NCBI GenBank assembly: GCA_964628685.1
Contig: CAZVNM010000004.1
Coordinates: 124,001 to 188,000 of the forward strand
Length of the DNA stretch: 64,000 nucleotides
Origin: CALMEC01 sp964628685
GTDB taxonomy: Bacteria > Actinomycetota > Thermoleophilia > Miltoncostaeales > Miltoncostaeaceae
Direction: 5' to 3'
Position 1 is the first letter of the stretch. Every line of letters starts with the position of its first letter. Made by a program: the position numbers and the translations under genes. The notes below the pieces were generated by a model. The model did not search any database and was not told the DNA's origin. It was given only the letters and a program-made list of their open reading frames with translations. This document shows, piece by piece, positions 27,862 to 35,023 of the stretch.

Positions 27862-28808
27862 GCGTCGCCGTTCTTGACGATGGCCCGCAGGCGCGCAGAA
27901 TGCGAACGCGGGTTGCGCTCCTGCTCGTCCCGCCGCGGTGCGACGGCCTTGGGCAGTGCCAGGGTGGCCTCGGCGACCCCGCCGCACACGCACTCCGGCA
28001 GGTCGGGCGGGCAGGTGCACCCCACCGCGCGCGCCTGCATGAACCGCTTGACGATGCGGTCCTCCAGGGAGTGGAACGTGACGACGACCAGCCGGCCACC
28101 GGGGTTGAGGAGTTGGAAGGCGGCCTCGAGACCACGCTCGAGGAGACCCAGCTCGTCGTTGACGACGATGCGCAGCGCCTGGAAGACCCGGCGTGCGGGG
28201 TGACCGCCGGCGAAGAGCGCCGGGGTCGGGATGCTGGTGCGGATGATCTCGACCAGGTCGCAGGTCGATGCGATGGGCCGCTCGTCGCGCCGGCGCACGA
28301 TGGCGCGGGCGATGGGCTTGGCGTAGCGCTCCTCGCCGTAGGTGCGGAACCAGCCGGCCAGCTGGGACTCCTCGGCCGTGGCCAGCAGGTCGGCGGCCGT
28401 CGTGGTCAGGCTGCGGTCCATCCGCATGTCGAGCGGTGCGTTGCGGGAGTACGAGAAGCCGCGCTCCGGTTGGTCGACCTGCATGGACGAGAGCCCCAGG
28501 TCCATGAGGATGCCGTCGGCCCCCGCACCCTCGTCGACCAGGAGCTCGAGCCCGTCGGCGAAGTCCGCGCGGATGAAGCGCGTGCGGCAGTTGGAGTGTT
28601 CGGAGAACGCGACGAAGTGGGGTTCCACCGATGCGTCGCGGTCGATCGCGATGTAGGTCCCCGTGCGATCCAGGTGCGGCGCAAGGGCACGCGCGTGCCC
28701 GCCCGCACCGAACGTGCAGTCGACCAGGGTCTCGCCCCTGACCGGCGCAAGCGTCCCGACCACCTCGTCCAGCAGGACGGGGACATGCGGTGTCCGCCGA
28801 TCAGCCAT
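27858..28808 (-). CDS. rsmH: 16S rRNA (cytosine-1402-N4)-methyltransferase
   Basis: About 316 aa; methylates C1402 in the ribosomal P site. It begins PHVPVLLDEVVGTLAP, has the SAM motif DCTFGAGGHARAL, GILMDLGLSSMQ and the signature SYSRNAPLDMRMD. LVVVTFHSLEDRIVK is near the C-terminus. The ATG at 28808 precedes ADRRTPHVPV and overlaps mraZ by 8 bp; an upstream start at 28829 would add seven residues. It is the second gene of the dcw operon. Confidence 0.95.
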   Translation of the reverse strand: MADRRTPHVPVLLDEVVGTLAPVRGETLVDCTFGAGGHARALAPHLDRTGTYIAIDRDASVEPHFVAFSEHSNCRTRFIRADFADGLELLVDEGAGADGILMDLGLSSMQVDQPERGFSYSRNAPLDMRMDRSLTTTAADLLATAEESQLAGWFRTYGEERYAKPIARAIVRRRDERPIASTCDLVEIIRTSIPTPALFAGGHPARRVFQALRIVVNDELGLLERGLEAAFQLLNPGGRLVVVTFHSLEDRIVKRFMQARAVGCTCPPDLPECVCGGVAEATLALPKAVAPRRDEQERNPRSHSARLRAIVKNGDA

Positions 28809-29250
28809 CGCCGACACGATCGTTGCCATAACTCAGCACCCCCTCTCGGTCCATCTCGTCGATCGCGCTGTCGATCAGCGCGGGATTCCAGAGCTCGAAG
28901 TACTCACCGCCGCCCACCAGCTTCACCTTCGTCCCCAGCTGGAGGCGGTCCCGAAGCTCGGGCGGGATGACGAAGCGACCCTGCTTGTCCAGCCCGTCCT
29001 GCTCATACGCACCGGCCATCAGGTAGCGGCGAAGCCACCGCTCCCGGTCGTTGCGGATGTTCAGGTCTCCGAAGTGCTCCTGGATCATCGCCGGCCAGTG
29101 GTCGCTGGGGACGACCGCAAGGCATCCGTCCAGCCACCGCGCGACGGTGACGCCGTGCGCGAATTCGGGCCGGTGCTTGGCCGGGATGGCCAGCCGGAAG
29201 CGGTTGTCGAGACTGCACTCAAACGTCCCCGTGAGTGACGAGCGTTTCAT
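28801..29250 (-). CDS. mraZ: Transcriptional regulator MraZ
   Basis: About 149 aa, with two SpoVT-AbrB-like half-domains. The first is GTFECSLDNRFRLAIPAKHRPEF; the second is QDGLDKQGRFVIPPELRDRLQLG. MraZ represses its own dcw operon by binding repeated TGGG boxes upstream. The ATG at 29250 (MKRSSLTG) is preferred; the extension to 29277 would run into the box array. It is the first gene of the cluster. Confidence 0.93.
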   Translation of the reverse strand: MKRSSLTGTFECSLDNRFRLAIPAKHRPEFAHGVTVARWLDGCLAVVPSDHWPAMIQEHFGDLNIRNDRERWLRRYLMAGAYEQDGLDKQGRFVIPPELRDRLQLGTKVKLVGGGEYFELWNPALIDSAIDEMDREGVLSYGNDRVGDG

Positions 29251-29266
29251 TCCGCGCGTCACAGTA

Positions 29267-29323
29267 CCCCACATCACCCCACATCACAACCCATTTCCCC
29301 CACATCCGGACCATTTCACCCCA
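29267..29323 (-). promoter_or_regulatory. MraZ-box array upstream of mraZ
   Basis: On the plus strand CCCCA occurs at 29267, 29277, 29298 and 29319 (TGGGG when read on the mraZ strand). An extra CCCA lies at 29290. The first two are 10 bp apart and the next gaps are 21 bp each, so the four stay on one DNA face. This matches the known TGGGN direct repeats bound by MraZ and implies autoregulation of the dcw operon. Confidence 0.75.
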
Positions 29324-29440
29324 CACGATGGGCAGCCACCCCCCACGGCCGCCCCATCGCACCCCGATCCACCCCCTCGGTGACGCAACGGCGCTTGCTG
29401 GAACGGCGATCCGCAAGGCACGTTCCATTGCAATCTGGTG

Positions 29441-29476
29441 CGAACACTTGTTCGATCGCCTGTTCGGGTCTACAGT
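29441..29476 (+). promoter_or_regulatory. LexA-type SOS box overlapping a promoter
   Basis: CGAACACTTGTTCG at 29441-29454 matches the Gram-positive LexA box CGAAC-N4-GTTCG with perfect outer arms. It overlaps a -35-like TTGTTC (29448-29453), 17 bp from a -10-like TACAGT (29471-29476). The predicted RNA start falls at about the ATG at 29484, so the message would be essentially leaderless. Bound LexA would block the -35 element. Confidence 0.7.
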
Positions 29477-29483
29477 CATCGAC

Positions 29484-29891
29484 ATGACCACTGCACCCGT
29501 CCACCACACCGCACGGCCCGCCGCCCCGCGCCGTCATCTGCGTCTTGTCACCGACGCCCCCGCCCGGCGCCGCGCGACGCGTCCCGGCACCCCCCAGCGC
29601 GCGGCCGCGGCCTCCGCCGGTCTCGTGTGCGGGTTCGTCCTGGCGGCGTGGGGCGCGGTCCTGGGCGGCGGGTCGCCCGCCGGCCTGATGGCCGCCGCGT
29701 CGGTCGCCTCTGCGGTGCTGTTCGTCGCGCTGGTGGCATGCCGCGCGGGCGTCCGGCGTCGGGCTCGTGCGGCGGCCCGCACCCGCGCCCGCCTGCGGGC
29801 GGCGGCCCTGAGGTCGGTGCCCGTCGCCCCGGCGTTCGCCGCACCCGTGTCCGTGCCCGACAACGTGGTGCCGCTTCGCCGCGCAGCGTGA
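29484..29891 (+). CDS. Small two-helix membrane protein under a LexA-type box
   Basis: A 135 aa protein with no recognised family. A basic N-terminus (~39 residues) is followed by two hydrophobic segments (about 40-60 and 66-88), then an Arg/Ala-rich stretch (RRRARAAARTRARLRAA). The tail PVSVPDNVVPLRR is short. The ATG at 29484 is set by the promoter, whose predicted start is at this codon. It is divergent from mraZ and the dcw cluster and is coupled by GTGA to the phosphoesterase. Small SOS-induced membrane proteins that halt division (YneA, DivS, ChiZ) are known in Gram-positives. A like role is inferred here from promoter, size and location, not from sequence similarity; no LysM domain is present. 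Confidence 0.6.
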   Translation: MTTAPVHHTARPAAPRRHLRLVTDAPARRRATRPGTPQRAAAASAGLVCGFVLAAWGAVLGGGSPAGLMAAASVASAVLFVALVACRAGVRRRARAAARTRARLRAAALRSVPVAPAFAAPVSVPDNVVPLRRAA

Positions 29892-30574
29892 CCGACGCAA
29901 CGGGCCGGCCGGCCGCACTCGCGCTCGTCGGGGACGTCCACGCCAACCTTCCGGCGCTGGATACCGTGCTCGACGCGGTCCGCGCCGCGGGACTCACCCG
30001 CGGCGTCTGCACCGGGGACCTGGTGCTGCGCGGCACCGAGCCCGACGCCTGTGTGGCACGCATCGCCCTCCTGGAGTGGCCGACCGTCTGCGGCAATACC
30101 GATCGCAAGGTCGCGACCCGTACCCCCCGTCCCCCGTCGCACCCCGCCTCGTCGCGCGTCGGATCGCGCTCGTGGACCCGCCACCGCCTGTCCGATGCGA
30201 GCGTTGCATTCCTCGCGGGATGTCCACTCACGTTGCAGATCGCCCTCGGGCGGTTCACGGTGATGGTGATGCACGCCTCGCCGGACGATCCGACGGACGC
30301 CGCCTTCGACCCGTCCACCCCCGACGACGACCTGCGTGCCCTCGCCCGTGAGCTCGGCGTCGATGCGGTGGTGTGCGGTCACACCCACCACCAGATGGCC
30401 CGCACCGTCGACGGTTGCCTGTTCGTCAATCCCGGCAGCGTGGGCGAGGCGCCCACGCGGGACGAGCGCCCGCGCTGGGCATGGTTGGAGGCGGGTCCGG
30501 ACGGCCCCATCGCCCACCTGGAGGTGGTGGACGCCCCGCTCGCCGGGATGCGGGTGCCGCGCGGCGACCGCTGA
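29888..30574 (+). CDS. Metallophosphoesterase (YfcE/MJ0936-like)
   Basis: A 228 aa calcineurin-like phosphoesterase. The metal-binding motifs are in order: GDVHAN (~15-20), TGDLVLRG (~42-49), CGNTD (~68-72), MHASPDD and GHTHHQM, then NPGSVGEAP. Members hydrolyse phosphodiesters or nucleotides; the substrate is unknown. The GTG start at 29888 overlaps the stop of the preceding gene by 4 bp, so both should share the LexA-type promoter. If that regulation is real, this enzyme would rise during DNA damage. Confidence 0.85.
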   Translation: MTDATGRPAALALVGDVHANLPALDTVLDAVRAAGLTRGVCTGDLVLRGTEPDACVARIALLEWPTVCGNTDRKVATRTPRPPSHPASSRVGSRSWTRHRLSDASVAFLAGCPLTLQIALGRFTVMVMHASPDDPTDAAFDPSTPDDDLRALARELGVDAVVCGHTHHQMARTVDGCLFVNPGSVGEAPTRDERPRWAWLEAGPDGPIAHLEVVDAPLAGMRVPRGDR

Positions 30575-30586
30575 CGTCGCGGCACC
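30553..30586 (+). terminator. Hairpin across the phosphoesterase stop codon
   Basis: GGTGCCGCG (30553-30561) pairs with CGCGGCACC (30578-30586) around a 16 nt loop that contains the stop codon. The stem is 9 bp and GC-rich, with no T-tract. It is the only strong inverted repeat at the end of this operon and may terminate it. The following 30587-30789 has no gene; a 15 bp palindrome CGGGAGC-A-GCTCCCG lies at 30671. Confidence 0.4.
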
Positions 30587-30789
30587 GTCGGTCGCCGCCG
30601 CACGATCGGGGCGAGGGCCGCATGCGGGTCTGGCACTCCCACCAGGCCCACGATCCCGCGGTGGACCATTCGGGAGCAGCTCCCGCGTCGACATGGAGGA
30701 TGACGCATCCGGCGTGCGGTCGGCGGTGAGGGTCGTCCGGGTTCAGCGGCCCGCGGTCTGAGGACGGGCCCCGCGACTCGGCGCCGGGC

Positions 30790-31640
30790 GTTCAATTGAA
30801 CGTCGCCCGCCGTTCAATCGCACAATCCCGACACGACCACGTGACGAATCCACCGCGGATCGACACGGACCCGTGACGACCAGACGCCACGCGGGCCCGA
30901 ACGGACCGCGGCTTCGCCTCGACCCCGCTCGTCCGACGCGACACGCGCATCGAGGCAGCGGCGCCGACCGTTCAATTGAACGTCGCCCCGCCGTTCAATC
31001 GCACAATCCCGACACGACCACGTGACGAATCCACCGCGGATCGACACGGACCTGTGACGCCCGGGACGCCACGCGGGCCCGAACGGACCGCGCGTTCGCG
31101 TCGACCCCGCTCGCCCGGCGCGACACCACGCGCATCGAGACAGCGGCCGCGGGACCTCGGGCGCCAACCATTCAATTGAACATCGCCCGCCGCTCAATCG
31201 CACGACCCCGACACGAACCCGAGACAGATTCGACGCAAATCGACACGCCCCCCCCCGCGATGCCCCGTACACGCCGGGCCGAACCGACCGCACCCGCTCG
31301 ACGCCAACCGTTCGATTGAACGCCGCCCGCCGTTCATTTGCACGATCCCGACACGAGTGCGTGATGAATCCACCGCGGATCGTCACGGATCCGTGACGCC
31401 CCGGACGCCACGCGGGCCCGAACGGACCGCGGTTTCGCCTCGACTCCGCTCAGCCGGACCGACACACGCGCATCGAGGCAGCGGCGCCAACCGTTCAATT
31501 GAACGGTTGGCCGGCGTTCCTTCGTACGAACCCGGCACGAGCACGTGACGAATCCACCGCGGATCGACACGGACTCGTGACCAACCGGTCCGCGTGCCGC
31601 ACCCCCCGACGACAACGCTTCCGGATCCGCGCAATCGAGA
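30790..31640. repeat. Long-period array of GTTCAATTGAAC palindromes
   Basis: Perfect or near-perfect dyads start at 30790, 30970, 31170, 31310 (GTTCGATTGAAC) and 31493. Each is followed 22-23 bp later by a degenerate partner (30812, 30993, 31192, 31332, 31516). Between them a conserved ~140 bp spacer repeats (cacgtgacgaatccaccgcg, gatcgacacggac, acgccacgcgggcccgaacg, gcgcatcgaggcagcggcg). Unit lengths are 180, 200, 140 and 183 bp. No gene is seen. Confidence 0.85.
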
Positions 31641-31650
31641 CGCGGCCACC

Positions 31651-31848
31651 GTTCAATCGGGCGACAGCCACCGTCCGATTGAACGCGGCCGCCGTTCAAT
31701 TGGGCGACAGCCACCGCGCCCTTGGCACGACGGCCACCGTTCAATTGGACGACAGCCACCGTTCAATTGGACGACGACCACCGTTCAATTGGACGACGAC
31801 CACCGTGCAATTGAACGTCGGCCGCTGTTCATTCGCGGACGGTTCCGT
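31651..31848. repeat. 22-bp-period tandem palindrome array, nine units
   Basis: Units start at 31651, 31673, 31694, 31716, 31739, 31761, 31783, 31805 and 31827, i.e. every 21-23 bp. The best-preserved (31739, 31761, 31783) are GTTCAATTGGACGACGAC followed by cacc; others vary, and 31716 is badly decayed. The regular two-turn spacing is that of an iteron or operator array. It ends about 175 bp upstream of the dehydrogenase start; 31849-32020 shows no gene. Confidence 0.88.
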
Positions 31849-32020
31849 GGCTGATGCGTCACGGTGTCGACACGACGACGGGGTCGATCGTGACGATCGC
31901 CCTTGGGAGCGGCGGTTCGCGTCCGGTGCGCCGAGTGCGGCGGTCCCGTTGTTCATCGCGCAGTCGAGCCGAACGCGCGGCGAACCCCACCCGGTCCCGG
32001 CCCGCTGCCATGATCACGGC

Positions 32021-32808
32021 GTGAACGGCACGCCCTCAGCCCACGGTCACGGTCTCCCCGGTGCCGGCTTCGATCTCACCGGACGTCTCGCGCTCGTCAC
32101 CGGCGGATCGTCCGGCATCGGGTTGGCGATCGCCACCGCGCTCGCGGGCGCCGGTGCCCGAACGACGCTCGTCGCCCGTGACGAGGAGCGCCTCGCGACG
32201 GCCGCGGCAGGCATCGGCACGGGACACGCCTGGATCGGAGCCGACCTCGCTGACCGGTCCGCCATCGCGGCCATGCTCGACCGTCTGATCGCCGACCACG
32301 GCACCCCGGACATCGTCGTGAACGCCGCCGGCGTCAACCCGCGCCCGGCGATGGAGGACCTGGCGATCGCCGACTGGGACCTGACGATGCGCGTGAACCT
32401 GGACGCCCCGTTCCTGATCGGGCAGCGACTGGGTCCGCTCATGGCGGGCCGCGGCCGAGGCCGCATGATCCACATCGCCTCGCAGCAGTCCATCCGGGCC
32501 TTCGGGCAAAGCGGCGCCTACGGGGTGTCCAAGACGGCGATCTGCGGCCTCACCCGCTCGCAGGCCGAGGCGTGGTCACCGCGCGGCGTGTGTGTCAACG
32601 CCATCGCACCGGGGTTCGTGCACACACCGCTCAGCGAGCCCGCGTTCCGGGAGCCCGGACGCGCCGACGCGCTCGCCGCCCGCACATGATCGGGCGAAAC
32701 GGCGTTCCGGAGGACATCGCCGGACTGGCGGTCCTGCTGGCGAGCGACGCCGGCGCCTACATCACCGGACAGACGATCTTCTGCGACGGCGGGTTCTCGG
32801 TCACCTGA
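32021..32808 (+). pseudogene. Short-chain dehydrogenase/reductase, split by a frameshift
   Basis: NAD(P)-dependent oxidoreductase of unknown substrate. The first frame (GTG 32021 to stop 32687-32689) has TGGSSGIG, NAAGVNPRP, the catalytic Ser region ASQQS and YGVSK. The expected C-terminus (NGVPEDIAGLAVLLASDAG, then ITGQTIFCDGGFSVT) continues in the next frame to 32808. At the break the stop and an ATG overlap as ATGA (32686-32689), so reinitiation could yield two polypeptides of 222 and 40 aa. More simply, one base is missing. The palindrome array lies directly upstream. Confidence 0.85.
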
Positions 32809-32824
32809 CCTCACCGTCCGGTCG

Positions 32825-33262
32825 TCAGCGCCCGACCGGCACCCCAAGCTCCGCGAGGAGCGCCAGGACGCGCCGTTCGATCTCGTCGCGCACCGGACGG
32901 ACCGCATCGATGTCCTTGCCCGCGGGGTCGTCGAGCGGCCAGTCCTCGTAGCGCTTGCCGGGCAGCACGGGACACACGTCGCCGCACCCCATGCTGACGA
33001 CGACGTCCGCCGCGCGGACGATCTCCTTCGTCCAGACCTTCGGGTGCTCCCCGGTGATGTCGATGCCGCGCTCGGCCATGACGGCGATCGCCGACGGGTT
33101 GATCCGGTCGGCGGGCTCCGAGCCGCCGGACCAGGCGATCGCCCTGTCGCCCGCATGGTGGGTGAAGAAGCCGAGCGCCATCTGCGAGCGACCCGCGTTG
33201 TGGACGCACATGAAGAGGACCGACGGTTTCTCGATGGTGTCGTGCGTGTACCTCGTGGTCAT
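32825..33262 (-). CDS. arsC: Arsenate reductase, low-molecular-weight phosphatase type
   Basis: A 145 aa protein of the thioredoxin-coupled arsenate reductase family. The phosphate-binding loop CVHNAGR lies in VLFMCVHNAGRSQMALGFF (~16-34). Further cysteines, in SMGCGDVCPVLPGK (C93, C97), could form the relay disulfide, and DWPLDDPAGK is the family's Asp motif. The start at 33262 overlaps the upstream ArsR fusion's stop by 4 bp, giving an operon under the operator at 33953. Confidence 0.9.
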   Translation of the reverse strand: MTTRYTHDTIEKPSVLFMCVHNAGRSQMALGFFTHHAGDRAIAWSGGSEPADRINPSAIAVMAERGIDITGEHPKVWTKEIVRAADVVVSMGCGDVCPVLPGKRYEDWPLDDPAGKDIDAVRPVRDEIERRVLALLAELGVPVGR

Positions 33263-33957
33263 GCGGGGTTCCCTCCGGGTGGTGGGGGTGTCAACCGTGG
33301 CGCGACCGACCGGATGCGGGTGGCGATCGCCTCGTACGCGTCGTCGAACGCCGCGTCGGTGGCGACGACGACGGGATCGGGGATCGACCAATGCAGGTCG
33401 GCGCGGACGCCGACCTCCTCGTGGGCGCGATCGCACACCGTGACGACCAGGTCGGCGTCGTCGAGCACCGACGACACGTGGCGGGGGCGCACACGGGGCA
33501 ACTTCAGATGGTGTCGTGCGGCCGCGGCGACGGCGCCCGGGTGAATCCGGTCGGCAGGATGGGTTCCCGCCGACGCCGCCGGAATGGCGCTTGCGCCACG
33601 CCACAGCGCGGCGGCCAGATGCGAGCGGGCGGTGTTGGCGGTGCAGACGAAGACGACGCGCTCGGGCGCGGCCGACATCGGCGGTGCCAGGTCGGCGAAC
33701 GCATGGTGGACCAGGCGCCAATACGCGCGACGGCCGTCCCCCTCCGACCGGCGACGACGGACCAGGCCCACCGCCTCGAGCGTCCTCAGATGGTGGGCCA
33801 GGAGGTTGGACGCCACCCCGAGCGACGTGCCGAGCTCGGAGGATGATGCGTCGCCCAGCGCGAGGAGGTCGACGATGCGAAGACGCGTGGGATCCGCGAG
33901 CGCACCGTGGAGCGCGGCACGCTCCTCGACGCCGGCCGCCTGTTGATCATCGATCAT
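33259..33957 (-). CDS. ArsR-family repressor fused to a phosphatase-like arsenate reductase domain
   Basis: A 232 aa two-domain protein. Residues ~10-90 form an ArsR winged helix (LADPTRLRIVDLLALGDASSSELGTSLG...LLAHHLRTLEAVGLVRRRRSEGDGRRAYW). Residues ~98-225 form an LMW-phosphatase fold with the loop CTANTAR. Such fusions would couple sensing and reduction of arsenate. No typical ArsR vicinal-cysteine metal site (ELCVCDL) is seen, so the inducer may be sensed by the phosphatase part. The ATG at 33957 lies inside the palindrome it probably binds. It heads the operon with arsC. Confidence 0.87.
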   Translation of the reverse strand: MIDDQQAAGVEERAALHGALADPTRLRIVDLLALGDASSSELGTSLGVASNLLAHHLRTLEAVGLVRRRRSEGDGRRAYWRLVHHAFADLAPPMSAAPERVVFVCTANTARSHLAAALWRGASAIPAASAGTHPADRIHPGAVAAAARHHLKLPRVRPRHVSSVLDDADLVVTVCDRAHEEVGVRADLHWSIPDPVVVATDAAFDDAYEAIATRIRSVAPRLTPPPPGGNPA

Positions 33958-33969
33958 TGAGTCAATGAT
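33953..33969. promoter_or_regulatory. Palindromic operator over the ArsR-fusion start codon
   Basis: ATCATTGA-G-TCAATGAT is a perfect 8 bp inverted repeat with a 1 nt centre. It spans the ATG (33955-33957) of the ArsR-fusion gene, the position expected for an autorepressed ArsR operator. Confidence 0.65.
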
Positions 33970-34082
33970 AACTGACCCATCGACGACGTCGCATCCGCGT
34001 CCCACCTCGGCGGCGGACGAGATGCGGCCCGTCGTGAACGATGCGCGCCGAGCCCCGCGTCCGACGCCGGGGACGCCGTGGG

Positions 34083-34991
34083 TCAGCCGATGTGCGGCAG
34101 CAGGGTGATGACGACGGCGAGCGTCAGGACCGAGCCCAGGGTGGTGAGCACGATCGTCCCTGCCACGGTCCGGGTGTCGCCCCCGTACTCGCGCGTGATC
34201 AGGAGCGCGTTCACCGCCGTCGGCATCGCCGCCGACAGCACCAGCACCGCGAGGCCCTGCCCGCTGAGACCCAAAAGCCGACCGATGACGTACGCCGCGG
34301 CCGGTGACGCGACCAGGCGCACCACGGTGGCGGCCGCCATCGCACCCGTGGGGCGCGGCCAGCGACCCGCTCCCAGCTGCAGACCGAGGGCCAGCAGGAT
34401 CATCGGGAGCGTGGCCTGTGCCAAGAGGGTCACGCCGCGGTCGACACCGGTCGGCACGGGGGCGTCGACCAACCGGACGATCAACGCCGCCGCACCCACC
34501 CACAGGACGGGCAGGCGGAGGACCGCACGCACGGTGCCGAGCACGGACAGGCCGTCGCGTCCCAGCGTGAGCACCGCGGGTCCGACGACGTACATCCCGA
34601 CGAACGAGATGAGAAACAGGATCGTGGCCCGCTCGAACCCGGACTGGCCGAACACGAAAAACGCGATCGGAAGCCCCATGTTGCCGGCGTTCCACAGACC
34701 GGCACCGATGCTGAGCGCACGCCGTTCGTCCGCCCCGCGCCCGAGGGAGCAGAACCACCCCGCGGCGAGCGATGCGACCAACACCAGGACGTATGCGAGG
34801 GTCAGCCGCCCGGCCTCACCCGCCGAGATCGGCGTGTGCAGGACCACGTCGGCGATGAGCGCCGGTGACAGGAGGTAGAGCGTGATCCGGGTGACGGTGT
34901 CCTGGTCGATCCGGGTGCGGCTCGCAAGGAGCGCGCCGAGACCGGCCACCACCAGCACCGGCAGAAGGACGTCGGTGAGCGCCTGCCGCAC
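34083..34991 (-). CDS. AEC-family (auxin efflux carrier-like) transporter
   Basis: A 302 aa membrane protein with about ten helices, split by a short central loop. It carries WNAGNMGLPIAFFVFG in the first half and SAAMPTAVNALLITREYGGD in the second, the paired crossing motifs of AEC carriers. Bacterial members move small organic acids such as malate; the substrate here is unknown. The same fold superfamily (BART) includes arsenite carriers, and the gene lies next to the ars operon, but this one shows AEC rather than ACR3 motifs. Confidence 0.85.
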   Translation of the reverse strand: MRQALTDVLLPVLVVAGLGALLASRTRIDQDTVTRITLYLLSPALIADVVLHTPISAGEAGRLTLAYVLVLVASLAAGWFCSLGRGADERRALSIGAGLWNAGNMGLPIAFFVFGQSGFERATILFLISFVGMYVVGPAVLTLGRDGLSVLGTVRAVLRLPVLWVGAAALIVRLVDAPVPTGVDRGVTLLAQATLPMILLALGLQLGAGRWPRPTGAMAAATVVRLVASPAAAYVIGRLLGLSGQGLAVLVLSAAMPTAVNALLITREYGGDTRTVAGTIVLTTLGSVLTLAVVITLLPHIG

Positions 34992-35023
34992 GTCTCAGCG
35001 GTGTCGTGAAGCGCGCGCGAAGG

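Noticed and set aside
30790..31848. CRISPR array
   Set aside because: The repeats are palindromic with conserved, repeated spacers or direct 22 bp tandem units. CRISPR arrays need unique spacers of uniform length, and no cas gene is present.
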